The translations under genes were made by a program, and so were the position numbers. A DNA stretch of 35,126 nucleotides. It comes from Chloroflexaceae bacterium (GTDB taxonomy: Bacteria > Chloroflexota > Chloroflexia > Chloroflexales > Chloroflexaceae). The DNA lies in the NCBI GenBank assembly GCA_012032475.1, contig JAAUSY010000025.1:1-35126 (forward strand), in the 5' to 3' direction. The notes below the pieces were generated by a model. It searched no databases, was not told where the DNA came from, and was given only the letters and a program-made list of their open reading frames with translations. Below are positions 26,836-34,728 of this stretch, piece by piece. Every line of letters begins with the position of its first letter. The first letter of the stretch is position 1.

Positions 26836-29211
26836 TCAGGGGTTGGAGATTGGGGAGCGCTTGGGAATGGACGGTCGCCGCAGAAGGCGCATCCCATTGA
26901 GGGTGACCAGGAGCGATGTTCCCATATCCGCCAGCACCGCCATCCACATGGTCCCCAGACCCGCCAGCACCAGCACCAGAAAGCCAACCTTGATACCCAG
27001 GCTCAGAGCCACATTGGACCGAATCGTCCGCATGGTCGCGTGGCTCAGGCGGACCGCAAACGGCAGCCGGCGCAAATCATCGCTCATCAGGCTCAGGTCC
27101 GCCGTCTCCATCGCCTGGGCCGTGCCGCCGTAGGCCACCCCGATGGCAATACCCACATCGGCGGTTGCCAGCGCCGGGGCATCGTTCAACCCGTCGCCCA
27201 CCATGGCAACGACCTCGCCGGCCTGCTTCAATGCTCGCACTGCGGCGACCTTGTCTTCCGGCAGCAATTCTGCCCGCACCTGGGTGACTCCCACCTGCTC
27301 TGCCACCATGCGGGCCGTGTGCGCGTTGTCGCCCGTCAGCATCACCAGGTTGCGGACCCCCAGGCGTTTGAGCGCGGCGAGCGCCTTGCGGCTGCTGCTC
27401 CGCACCCGGTCGCTCAGCGCAATCTTGCCCAGGTAGGTGGCTCCCGCCCCGACCATAATCGTCGTATATCCCAGTTCCGCGTCCTGGTGGGCTTCGCGGC
27501 AATGGGCCTGGGGGTGGGGGGATGTGCGCGTCGAAATAGCGATGACTCCCGACGGTCACCTGCTGCCCCTGCACGTAGCCGGTCACCCCCTGCCCGGTCA
27601 TCGCCGTGACCATGCGGGCTGCGGGATAGTGCCGGTGGACTCCCCACACCACCGATTCGTGAAGAATGGCCTGGGCAATGGGGTGTTCGCTTTGCTGCTC
27701 GATGACACTTGCCAGCGCCAGTACCTCGCCACATGCGCGGCACCCGGCGCTCCCCGGTGCTGCCAGAGGACTTGCCACCGCGTGGGGTTCTGCGCAGCGG
27801 ACCGAGCGCAGGGTGATGACCGAGGGCCGGCCCTCAGTGAGCGTGCCAGTTTTGTCGAAGACCATCGTGCTGACCCGGCTCAGGGCTTCCAGGTATGCCC
27901 CCCCTTTGATCAGCACCCCGTGCCGGGCCGCGTTGCTTATGGCACTGATGATACTGACCGGCGTGCTGATGACCAGCGCACACGGGCAGGCGACCACCAG
28001 CACCGCCAGAGCACGGTAAAGCCAGCCGGTCGTTGTTTCGTCAGGGTTCCAGAACGGTTGCCCGAACCCCAGCGGCGGCACTGTGGCAATCAGCAGCGCC
28101 AGCACCACCACCGCCGGCGTATAGAAGCGGGCAAACTGGTCTACGAACCGCTGCACCGGCGCTCGCCCTTCCTGCGCTTCCTCAACCATCCGAATCAGGC
28201 GACTGATCGTATTGTCGGCCACAAGATGCGTGACTTCAATTTCCAGGCTCCCTTCGCCGTTGATGCTGCTGGCAAACACCTCGGAGCCGGCCAGTTTCTC
28301 GACCAGGCGGCTTTCCCCCGTAATCGGAGCCTGGTTGACGGACGACCCTCCGGCGATCACCTGCCCATCCATCGGGATACGCTCACCCGGCCTGACCATA
28401 ATCACGTCGCCAACGCGCAGATGCTCAACCGGCACGCGCCGGGGCTGCGATGGGTCGCCGGCGGCGGGTGGTTCCGGCGCGGTCGGGGCAGCGGGAGCCT
28501 CGCCCCTCCGAATGAGCGTGGCCTCGTCGGGCACCACTCCCATCAGGCTGCGAATCGATTCGCGGCCCGCCCGGTCGTATACCCCTCCAGCGCCTCGCCA
28601 ATCGCAAACAGCACCATCACCATCCCGGCCTCGGTGTAGGCTCCGATGATAACTGCCCCGACCGCCGCAATGCTCATCAGCATATTGATGGTGATGTCGC
28701 GGTATATGAGCAGCGACCGCACCGCGCTGCGGGCAATCGGCAGCCCGGCCAGGATCAGCGCGCCGATAGAGGTAACAGACGTTATGGCCGCGAGCGGGTG
28801 AGAAAGATGCAGCAGTTCGTCCACCACCAACCCCGGCCCTATCAGCACGGCCCCCAACAGGGCCAGCCGCGTATCGGGGCGCTGCCACAGAAACTGGAGG
28901 AATGCCGGAAGCATCCCCGGTTTTGATAGGCTCGATGGGTTTGATGGGTTTGATGGGTTTGATGGATGCAATGGCGATTGGGTAGGGGGGCATTCGTCCG
29001 CCACATCATAGCCAAGCGCCCGCACCCGCTCAACGATGGCATCCCGTGTGGCTCCGCCCTGCACCCGCATTCGCCCGGTCGCGGCATTGAGCATACACGC
29101 CTCGACCCCGTCCAGTTGAGCCACCCCCTTCTCCAGGGAGCGGGCGCAGTTCGCACAGTCTATGCCCTGAATACGCAGCGTACGCGTCGTGGTTTCGCTG
29201 GCTTCGTCCAT
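26836..29211 (-). CDS. P1B-type Zn/Cd-transporting ATPase (frameshifted)
   Basis: This heavy-metal P-type ATPase of about 790 aa exports divalent metal with ATP. An N-terminal HMA domain carries GIDCANCARS. A Ser/Asn/Pro linker then leads to the transmembrane helices, APITGES (actuator), VVACPCALVIST (CPC, ion site), FDKTGTLTEG (phosphorylated Asp), SEHPIAQA and GDGLNDAPALA. The last helix pair, with IKVGFL and MWMAVLADMGTSLLVTLNGMRLL, is like CadA/ZntA, pointing to zinc, cadmium or lead. Pro/Ala-rich inserts occur in the actuator domain and before SEHP. Two one-base changes break the frame: a missing base near 28563 and an extra C near 27515. ATG 29211 has GGGGAGGG upstream and follows the propeller stop by one base. 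Confidence 0.9.
28934..28965 (-). repeat. GATGGGTTT nonamer repeat in the ATPase linker
   Basis: Three nine-base copies and a partial fourth encode the Asn-Pro-Ser repeats between the HMA domain and the first transmembrane helix. Copy number is likely to vary between strains. Confidence 0.9.
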
Positions 29212-29212
29212 A

Positions 29213-30358
29213 TTACAACCCTCCCCTTTCACCATGGGCATTCATCGAAACCTGCTCCAGGTGTACCGTCGGGCCGTCGGCAAAGGCCAGAAACTCCCCA
29301 TCGGGGGAGAAGGTCACGGCGTAGATGAAATGGGCATCCCACCGCGGGCGGCAATTCAGCGCCTCCTGCCACCAGTGCTCCAGGTGGCAGTTGCCCACCG
29401 TCCAGGTACCGGACGTCACCTTGCGGAGCAGGGTTCCGTCGCTCACGCGCCACAGAAACACGTGCCCATCGGCCCCTGCCGAAGCCAGCACGCGCCCATC
29501 GGGAGAGAAGGCCAGGCTGAAGATACGCCCGGTGTGCCCCTCCAGGGTTCGGAGCAGGGTTCCATTGCGGCTATCCCACAGCTTGACCAGCGCATCCGAA
29601 GCTCCCGACGCAATCACCGCCCCATCCGGAGCAAAAGCCACTTGCATCACCCCGCCGCCGTGCCCGTGCAATGTCCGCAGGAGCACGCCATCGCGCACCC
29701 GCCAGATGCTCACCGTCATATCCTCGGCCCCCGCCACCAGCGTCTGGCCGTCGGGCGCAAAGGCCACGCTGAAGACCATATCGTTCCCGACCGTCAATGT
29801 CCGCAGGAGCCGACCATCATGGGCGTTCCACAGCCGTACGGTCCCATCGGCCCCTGCCGAAGCCAGCGTCTGACCGTCGGGCGCAAACGCTACATCCCAG
29901 ACCAGGCCATCGTGACCGGTGAGCGTCGCAAGCGGTGCCCCGTCGCTCAGCCGCCACAGCCGCACCGTGTGGTCCCAGGAGGCCGAGGCCAGCGTCTGAC
30001 CGTCGGGCGCAATCGCCACATTGAAAATCCACGAGGTGTGCCCCCGGAGCGTCTGCACCGGGGTGTCCTGGTCGGTGGCCGGGTGCCATACCTTGATGGT
30101 CGTGTCGCCGGCGGCCGAAACCAGCGTCTGCCCGTCCGGGGCAATCGCGATGCTGGTGACCGGCGCGGTATGGTCTGCCAGCACTCTGGAGCCATGCCCG
30201 ACAGAGACCCACACTGCAATTGCCAGCATCAGCGCCCCTATCCCTCCCAGAGGCACCCGGACCCACCATGAGCGGCCCCGCTCTTCTGGCTCCGGGTCAG
30301 GGTCTCCGACCGGGCCGCCAGCGCCAGTCCCGTCCACCGGGTTGAACTTCGTCTTCAC
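29213..30358 (-). CDS. membrane-anchored seven-bladed WD40 propeller protein
   Basis: The 381-aa protein has a short cytoplasmic N-terminus rich in Gly/Pro/Glu, one transmembrane helix at about residues 36-54, then seven WD40 blades. Each has an APDGQTLASA-like core and a WD/VW end (VRLW, IKVW, VKLW). By the positive-inside rule the propeller faces outward. The GTG start overlaps the stop of the MntR-like gene (30355-30358), and the stop lies one base before the ATPase start. The three genes are therefore translationally coupled. A role as a metal chaperone, scaffold or regulator of the ATPase is inferred only from this coupling. The last blade has an insert with TSGTWTVGNCHLEHWWQEAL carrying Cys and His, which could bind metal. 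Confidence 0.85.
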   Translation of the reverse strand: MKTKFNPVDGTGAGGPVGDPDPEPEERGRSWWVRVPLGGIGALMLAIAVWVSVGHGSRVLADHTAPVTSIAIAPDGQTLVSAAGDTTIKVWHPATDQDTPVQTLRGHTSWIFNVAIAPDGQTLASASWDHTVRLWRLSDGAPLATLTGHDGLVWDVAFAPDGQTLASAGADGTVRLWNAHDGRLLRTLTVGNDMVFSVAFAPDGQTLVAGAEDMTVSIWRVRDGVLLRTLHGHGGGVMQVAFAPDGAVIASGASDALVKLWDSRNGTLLRTLEGHTGRIFSLAFSPDGRVLASAGADGHVFLWRVSDGTLLRKVTSGTWTVGNCHLEHWWQEALNCRPRWDAHFIYAVTFSPDGEFLAFADGPTVHLEQVSMNAHGERGGL

Positions 30359-31092
30359 GCGCTTTTCCGACCCTCTCGCTCATTTACATCGCCCTTATCC
30401 CTATCATCGCCATTATCGCCATTATCGCCCTGGTCTGCCAGCAGCATCATGGTGATACCATCCGCCACGGTCCGCGCCAGCGAGAGCGTATGATAGTGGT
30501 GGTAACGATGGTCGTGATGATGATAATTTCGGTGGTCTTCGACCGCAAGGAACAACGCTCCATCCCCCCCCACTGCCAGCACCTCCACCACCGTTCCAGG
30601 TTCGACTCCCTGGGCGTGCAGAAAACTCGCTGTCACCTCACTGGTCTTCACCGCCTCCACCCGCCCGCGCTGTCCGGCGGTGAACGACGAGAGCAGGCGG
30701 AAGGGGGAGCGTTTCTCAGGCGGTTGCGCCGACGGTTGCTTCAGAAAGGTTGCCAGTGCCTCAACCAGCCGGTCCGAAGAAATATGCTCAAGCTGACAGG
30801 CAATCGCTGTCGCCTCCTCCACCTCAATCTCCAACCGCTCCACCAGGAAGACTTCCCACAGGCGGCGGCGGCCCAACACCCGCCGGGCCAGCGTCTCGCC
30901 TTCATCTGTCAACGTCACCCCTTTATAGGGCTGATACTCAATCAATCCCCGTTCTTCCAGTTTGCGGCACATCTCGTTGGTTGAAACGGGCGAGATGGAA
31001 AGGTGATTTGCCAGGAGCGAAAGAGGAACCGGTTCATTCCCCTTCCGCAGCAGGGCCGTGGTCACAAGATACATGTCGGTGCTTTCGCTCAT
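30355..31092 (-). CDS. DtxR/MntR-family metal-dependent repressor with FeoA-like domain
   Basis: The 245-aa protein has an N-terminal winged helix (YLVTTALLRKGNEPVPLSLLANHLSIS, SPVSTNEMCRKLEERGLIEYQPYKGVTLTDEG), a dimerisation/metal-binding domain with HISSDRLVEALATFL, and a C-terminal SH3/FeoA-like domain. The FeoA-like domain contains a His-rich insert (YHHHDHRYHHYH, about residues 188-199) that is not typical of the family. The tail is a GDNGDNGDD repeat. The regulator probably senses Mn, Fe or Zn and controls this operon. ATG 31092 has GAGGG eight bases upstream; the frame also has a TTG at 31098. It lies 111 bases after fur and overlaps the propeller gene by four bases. Confidence 0.88.
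   Translation of the reverse strand: MSESTDMYLVTTALLRKGNEPVPLSLLANHLSISPVSTNEMCRKLEERGLIEYQPYKGVTLTDEGETLARRVLGRRRLWEVFLVERLEIEVEEATAIACQLEHISSDRLVEALATFLKQPSAQPPEKRSPFRLLSSFTAGQRGRVEAVKTSEVTASFLHAQGVEPGTVVEVLAVGGDGALFLAVEDHRNYHHHDHRYHHYHTLSLARTVADGITMMLLADQGDNGDNGDDRDKGDVNEREGRKSA
30406..30429 (-). repeat. ATCGCCATT nonamer repeat in the MntR-like tail
   Basis: Two copies and a partial third of a nine-base unit encode Gly-Asp-Asn repeats close to the stop codon. Confidence 0.8.
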
Positions 31093-31203
31093 CGTCAATC
31101 CCTCATTTCCAGGGAGGCAGAAGCCGCAGCTCGTTCAATTCCCACTATCGCAATCAGGCAAGCGAGGTGCAGGCGCTCCCCTCGTGACGACGAATCCTCA
31201 TTC

Positions 31204-31866
31204 TTATTCGTCCTTGTCCTCCCGAAGGGTTGCCTTCCTGGGGCAGAAACGGTTGCCCGGATGATGGTGGTGGTGGTGCTGCTGCTGCTGCCGCTGCCTG
31301 CGCCCGGAACGCTCCTCGGCCTGGCGGCGGTGTCGCTTGCGCAGGTGCGGCGGGTGCGCTTCTGTCTGGCACCTGTGCTCACCTTCGGGGATGGAGGGAG
31401 CGTCCTTCCCTTCTGCCAGACACTTCGGGCACACGCCATAGACGACCAGGCCGATATGGTGGTCAACCTTGTAGCCAGTGCGTTCGCTCACCTGGGTGAG
31501 CAAATCATCCAGGGTGTCTATGAACACATCCGTGATGGATTCGCAATACCGGCACACGACATTGATATGGGGCGTCAGGTCCAGGTCATAGTGGGTGTGG
31601 TCGTGGTTCGCAATATCGAGCCGATGGAGCAACCCCACCTCTTCCAGGGCGTCAATCGTATTGTAGACCGTTGCCTGGCTCATCATGGGAAAGATATCAC
31701 GCACCCGCTCGAACACTTCGGCCACGGTCGGGTGCCCGCCGTGTTCCACCAATGCCTGACACACGGCGTAGCGCTGTGGGGTTGCCCGCCTTCCGGCGGT
31801 TTCGAGCTGGCTCAGCAGGGTCGCAATCTTTTCCTGCTTTTCCGGTCGGGTGTTCTGTTGATTCAT
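31204..31866 (-). CDS. Fur-family metal regulator with His-rich tail
   Basis: The 220-aa protein has the Fur DNA-binding domain (RRATPQRYAVCQALVEHGGHPTVAEVFERV, QATVYNTIDALEEVGLLHRLD), the metal site HDHTHYDLDLTPHINVVCRYCE and the second CxxC (CPKC) that forms a structural zinc site with the first. It resembles PerR/Zur/Fur members, and the metal cannot be told from sequence. It is longer than usual (about 140-150 aa): after CPKC there is a 65-residue tail with RKRHRRQAEERSGRRQRQ, four Gln and six His. The tail is encoded partly by CTG/GTG triplet repeats. A strong promoter and an operator-like box precede the gene. It is the first gene of the metal operon. Confidence 0.92.
   Translation of the reverse strand: MNQQNTRPEKQEKIATLLSQLETAGRRATPQRYAVCQALVEHGGHPTVAEVFERVRDIFPMMSQATVYNTIDALEEVGLLHRLDIANHDHTHYDLDLTPHINVVCRYCESITDVFIDTLDDLLTQVSERTGYKVDHHIGLVVYGVCPKCLAEGKDAPSIPEGEHRCQTEAHPPHLRKRHRRQAEERSGRRQRQQQQHHHHHHPGNRFCPRKATLREDKDE
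31263..31290 (-). repeat. triplet repeats encoding the His6 and Gln4 tracts of Fur
   Basis: GGT units (six His codons on the minus strand) are followed by GCT units (four Gln codons). Both are simple triplet repeats that could change length without breaking the frame. Confidence 0.75.
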
Positions 31867-31873
31867 TCTTTTT

Positions 31874-31888
31874 TTGGAATTATTCTAA
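31874..31888 (-). promoter_or_regulatory. Fur/PerR-like box before fur
   Basis: TTAGAATAATTCCAA (minus strand) is a 15-base near-perfect palindrome with one mismatch. It resembles the PerR/Fur box TTATAATNATTATAA and lies between the -10 box and the gene, so autoregulation is likely. Confidence 0.65.
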
Positions 31889-31900
31889 ACGACGATGGAT

Positions 31901-31929
31901 AGTGTAGCATGTTCAGGGGCGGTTGTCAA
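31901..31929 (-). promoter_or_regulatory. promoter of the fur-metal operon
   Basis: On the minus strand TTGACA (31924-31929) and TACACT (31901-31906) are exactly 17 bases apart, the best -35/-10 pair in the window. The PerR/Fur-like box lies just downstream. Confidence 0.75.
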
Positions 31930-31976
31930 CCGCCGCAGTCCTGCGCTGATCCCCCTGAGCTATTCCCCCTATTTTC

Positions 31977-31985
31977 TGGTATACT
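31977..31985 (+). promoter_or_regulatory. candidate extended -10 promoter for the toxin-antitoxin cassette
   Basis: TGGTATACT has the extended -10 form TGnTATACT. It points toward the DUF433/PIN-like genes. The transcript would start about 180 bases before the first gene. Confidence 0.45.
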
Positions 31986-32012
31986 CTACCAAAAGCACGA
32001 TCCATTCTTGCT

Positions 32013-32029
32013 CCTCAGCAAGGCTGAGG
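32013..32029 (+). other. hairpin in the leader of the toxin-antitoxin cassette
   Basis: CCTCAGC and GCTGAGG (7-bp arms, loop AAG) form a perfect hairpin, flanked by an outer imperfect pair, ACTCTACC and GGTGTAGAGT. The structure lies downstream of the candidate promoter and could be an attenuator or just a leader fold. Confidence 0.4.
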
Positions 32030-32171
32030 GTGTAGAGTACCACCTTGCGGGACAGGCATTTCTGGGCTTTTGGAATGGCCTGGGTTTTGCTGAAGCTCCT
32101 GGATGACCTGTTCTGGAGAGGGAAAATTGGGGCGATGCTGCGCGAGGTAGCGGGATAGACAGGAGGGAACG

Positions 32172-32429
32172 ATGTCTGATACTGGAAAAAATGGGTCGTC
32201 GGCTGACCTGATAGCCGAACGCATTACGATCAACCCCGATCAGTGCGGGGGGCGTCCCTGCATCCGCGGGATGCGTATTCGGGTTATTGACGTGCTGGAA
32301 CTGCTGGCAAGTGGTCTCAGTACGGAGCAAATCCTTGAAGAGCTACCCGACCTGGAAGCCGGCGATATTCAGGCGGCATTGCTCTATGCCGCTCGCTGCC
32401 TGGATCACCCGGTGCTGGTGGCTGCATGA
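32172..32429 (+). CDS. DUF433 antitoxin-like protein
   Basis: The 85-aa protein has the DUF433 signature: ITINPDQCGGRPCIRGMRIRVIDVLELLASGLSTEQILEELP followed by DIQAALLYAARCLDHPV. DUF433 proteins have a winged-helix fold and are usually the antitoxin of a pair with a PIN-like DUF5615 protein. An AGGAGGGA ribosome-binding site precedes ATG 32172. The stop overlaps the next start (ATGA at 32426-32429). The cassette lies between two 148-bp direct repeats. Confidence 0.92.
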   Translation: MSDTGKNGSSADLIAERITINPDQCGGRPCIRGMRIRVIDVLELLASGLSTEQILEELPDLEAGDIQAALLYAARCLDHPVLVAA

Positions 32430-32815
32430 TTATCTGGATTGACGCCCAGCTCTCACCAACGCTCGCCCCCTGGATAACAGAGCAGTTTGGGGTGCCAGCC
32501 GTGGCGCTACGTGATATTGGCCTGCGCGATGCGAAAGATCGTGAGATTTTTGTTGCGGCCCACCAGGCCGTAGCTATAGTGATGAGCAAAGATAGCGACT
32601 TTGTGACGCTGCTGGCGGCCCATGGTGCTCCGCCCCAGATTATCTGGGTGACCTGTGGGAACACCTCGAACGCCAACCTGCGCCAGATACTCAGACAAAC
32701 GCTGCCCACTGCCATGCAACTCCTCCAGGGTGGCGAGCAACTGGTTGAGATTGGATGCCGAGAACGTGTCCCCCATTTCCAGAGGGGAGATATGATACGA
32801 AGGCTACCTGAATGA
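32426..32815 (+). CDS. DUF5615 PIN-like toxin-type protein
   Basis: The 129-aa protein matches DUF5615/Mut7-C-like PIN domains: an N-terminal IIWIDAQLSPTLAPWI with the first acidic residue, RDIGLRDAKDREIFVAA, VMSKDSDFVTLLAAHGAPPQIIWVTCGNTSN and a helical end. The acidic residues Asp6, Asp34 and those in SKDSDF fit a metal-dependent nuclease site. It is translationally coupled to DUF433 by a four-base overlap, as in toxin-antitoxin operons. The RNase activity is inferred from the family, not shown. Confidence 0.88.
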   Translation: MIIWIDAQLSPTLAPWITEQFGVPAVALRDIGLRDAKDREIFVAAHQAVAIVMSKDSDFVTLLAAHGAPPQIIWVTCGNTSNANLRQILRQTLPTAMQLLQGGEQLVEIGCRERVPHFQRGDMIRRLPE

Positions 32816-32825
32816 ACGTGCCCCC

Positions 32826-32912
32826 TCAACCCCGCCTTCCGGCGGTTTCGAACTGGCTCAGCAGGGTCGCAATCTTTTCCTGCTTTTCCGGTCGGGTGTT
32901 CTGTTGATTCAT
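32826..32912 (-). pseudogene. truncated duplicate of the fur 5' end
   Basis: In copy 2 of the repeat the first 27 codons of fur are retained from ATG 32912, then the frame runs into a TGA (28 aa in all). One residue differs from the intact gene (Leu to Phe near codon 21). It is a remnant and not a functional regulator. Confidence 0.85.
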
Positions 32913-32978
32913 TCTTTTTTTGGGATTATTCTAAACGACGATGGATCGTGTAGCATGCTCAGGGGCGGTTGTCAACCG
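32831..32978. repeat. 148-bp direct repeat, copy 2 (truncated fur and promoter)
   Basis: It matches copy 1 (31785-31932) with four substitutions. The -10 box reads TACACG instead of TACACT, and the operator box has one further change, so this promoter is probably weaker. The two copies bracket 898 bases that hold the toxin-antitoxin cassette. Confidence 0.95.
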
Positions 32979-33038
32979 GGAAGAGCGCGGCAAGACCGCA
33001 GAAGGGGTGGAAGGGAGGCCCCCGAAGGCTGCGGCCAA

Positions 33039-34205
33039 CTACTGCGGCCTGCGGCGGACCGCCAGCATGGTGATATCGTCCGAAGGGGTGCTATCGGCAA
33101 TGTGCCGCCCGACCTGCTCCTGGACCCGTTCCATCAGGGCAGCCGCCGAGGAAGCCGGGCGATTCAGGAGGTCCATCAGCAGTTCTTCGCCGAAGAAATC
33201 CCCTTTCGGTCCCCGCGCCTCCGTAATCCCGTCGGTATAGGCAAAGACCATTTCGCCGGGTTCGATGCTGGTCTGGGTCCGCTCGAAGACCGATTCGGCC
33301 ATGAACCCCACCGCCGGGCCGGTCGGTTCGAGCAACTGCTTCACCCCGGAGGCTCCAAGCAACACGGGCGGCTCGTGCCCCGCGTTGATATAGGACAACA
33401 CCCCCGTGGACGGGTTGAGCACGCCAAAAAACAACGTGGCAAACATATGCATCCGGCTGCGGTGGTTGTGGTGGTGTCGCGCAATGTAGTTGTTCGTCAT
33501 GCGCACTGCATCCAGCGCGTCGGTCGCGTCGGTGGTCACCTGCTCGGCAAATGAGCGGATCAGGCTGCGGCACAGCGCCATAAACAGCGCCGCGCCCACA
33601 CCCTTGTCGCACACATCTGCGATGACCAGCCCGATGGTGTCGCCAGGGAGGACAAAGACGTCATAGAAATCCCCGGCGACTTCCCGCGCTGGCTGGAACA
33701 CGGCGTCTATCTCCCAGCCGGGGAGCCTGGGCAGGGCCCCGGGCAGAAAGTCTGCCTGTATCCGCCGGCCAAGCTCCAGTTCTCGCTTCACGGCCTGCAA
33801 ATAGGCCTGCTCCTGGTCGCGCAGCCACTTTTTTTCCAGGCTGGCGCTCACCCGCGCTTTCAGCAAAACCGGGTTAAAGGGCTTATAGAGGTAGTCTTCG
33901 GCTCCAAGCTCAATGCAGCGCACCACGCTGTCTATGTCGTCCAGGGCCGAAATCATGATCACCGGGATGTGGCGTAGCGACCCGTGGTGCTTGAGTTCTT
34001 CCAACACCTGGTAGCCGTTCATCTCCGGCATCATCACGTCGAGCAAGATGAGGTCGAACGGCTGCGTTCGGAGCATATCCAGCGCCTGGCGACCATTTTC
34101 GGCCACCGCAATCGAATGCCCCTGCTTTTTGAGGCGGCGCGACAACACATCGCGGTTGGCTTCGTTGTCGTCAACGATCAGTATGAAGCCCTGTTCGGGT
34201 TTCAT
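33039..34205 (-). CDS. response regulator-PP2C phosphatase (RsbU type)
   Basis: The 388-aa protein has an N-terminal receiver domain (ILIVDDNEANRDVLSRRL, phosphoacceptor Asp in LILLDVMMPEMNGYQ, then MISALDD and YLYKPFNP). A coiled segment (QAYLQAVKRELELGRRIQADFLP) leads to a SpoIIE/PP2C phosphatase domain with AREVAGDFYDVF, VIADVCDKGVGAALFMAL, NAGHEPPVLL and FAYTDGITEARGPKGDFFG. Such proteins dephosphorylate an anti-sigma antagonist in partner-switching pathways. The likely start is ATG 34205; the frame reaches TTG 34229. It lies 25 bases after the single-domain regulator gene, so the two form an operon. No anti-sigma or STAS gene lies in the window. Confidence 0.93.
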   Translation of the reverse strand: MKPEQGFILIVDDNEANRDVLSRRLKKQGHSIAVAENGRQALDMLRTQPFDLILLDVMMPEMNGYQVLEELKHHGSLRHIPVIMISALDDIDSVVRCIELGAEDYLYKPFNPVLLKARVSASLEKKWLRDQEQAYLQAVKRELELGRRIQADFLPGALPRLPGWEIDAVFQPAREVAGDFYDVFVLPGDTIGLVIADVCDKGVGAALFMALCRSLIRSFAEQVTTDATDALDAVRMTNNYIARHHHNHRSRMHMFATLFFGVLNPSTGVLSYINAGHEPPVLLGASGVKQLLEPTGPAVGFMAESVFERTQTSIEPGEMVFAYTDGITEARGPKGDFFGEELLMDLLNRPASSAAALMERVQEQVGRHIADSTPSDDITMLAVRRRPQ

Positions 34206-34230
34206 GCCATGATTCCTCACGCTGCTCAAA

Positions 34231-34605
34231 TCAAGAGAGATGGTTTGAAAGAAACGTTTCGATTTTTGCCAGGAGCCGCGGAAAATCTACCGGCTTGGTT
34301 TCGTATTCATCACATCCTGCCTCCAGGCTCTTTTCGCGGTCTCCTGCAAGCGCGTGGGCAGTCAGGGCAATGACCGGTATCGCCTGCGTTTCTGACAACG
34401 CTTTGATTTGTCGGGTCGCCTGCCACCCATCCAGCACCGGCAGGCTCATGTCCATCAGGATGAGGTCGGGGTGCTCAGTTTGCGCCAATGACACCCCCTG
34501 CGCCCCATCCGCAGCGATAACCACCTCAAACCCCTTCCGTTTGAGTCGCCGCGAGAGCATATCACGGTTCATTTCGTTGTCTTCTATCAGCAGGATTTTT
34601 GCCAT
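34231..34605 (-). CDS. single-domain response regulator (CheY-like)
   Basis: The 124-aa receiver domain has all key residues: acidic pair in LLIEDNEMNRD, phosphoacceptor Asp in LILMDMSLPVLDG, Thr in ALTAHA and Lys in YETKPVDF. It probably relays phosphate from the adjacent histidine kinase to the RsbU-type phosphatase, or acts as an intermediate. An AAGGAAG ribosome-binding site precedes ATG 34605. The same operon continues with the phosphatase gene. Confidence 0.95.
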   Translation of the reverse strand: MAKILLIEDNEMNRDMLSRRLKRKGFEVVIAADGAQGVSLAQTEHPDLILMDMSLPVLDGWQATRQIKALSETQAIPVIALTAHALAGDREKSLEAGCDEYETKPVDFPRLLAKIETFLSNHLS

Positions 34606-34664
34606 CGCTTCCTTTGGGCGGTCGGTCGGCCGGTCCGTGCGTCACCGGGCAGGATAGTACAAAT

Positions 34665-34670
34665 AGTATA
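34665..34670 (-). promoter_or_regulatory. candidate -10 box before the response-regulator gene
   Basis: TATACT (minus strand) sits 60 bases before ATG 34605 in a TAGTATACTA palindrome. No good -35 box is seen 17 bases upstream. Confidence 0.3.
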
Positions 34671-34728
34671 CTACACTTTTCTCTTTCTCGACACGAGGGT
34701 TCTTCCCTCAATCCCTGCGGCTCCTGCC

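Larger units (their letters stand above)
31785..31932. repeat. 148-bp direct repeat, copy 1 (fur start and promoter)
   Basis: This contains the first codons of the intact fur gene, its operator-like box and its promoter. Copy 2 at 32831-32978 matches with four substitutions and no gap (97% identity). Confidence 0.95.

Noticed and set aside
30590-30615. tRNA T-arm-like CCAGGTTCGACTCCCTGG
   Set aside because: It lies inside the MntR-like gene, and no acceptor, D or anticodon arms are found around it.
31986-32330. Minus-strand frame overlapping DUF433
   Set aside because: A short stretch looks protein-like, but it runs against the well-recognised DUF433 gene and lacks a start signal.
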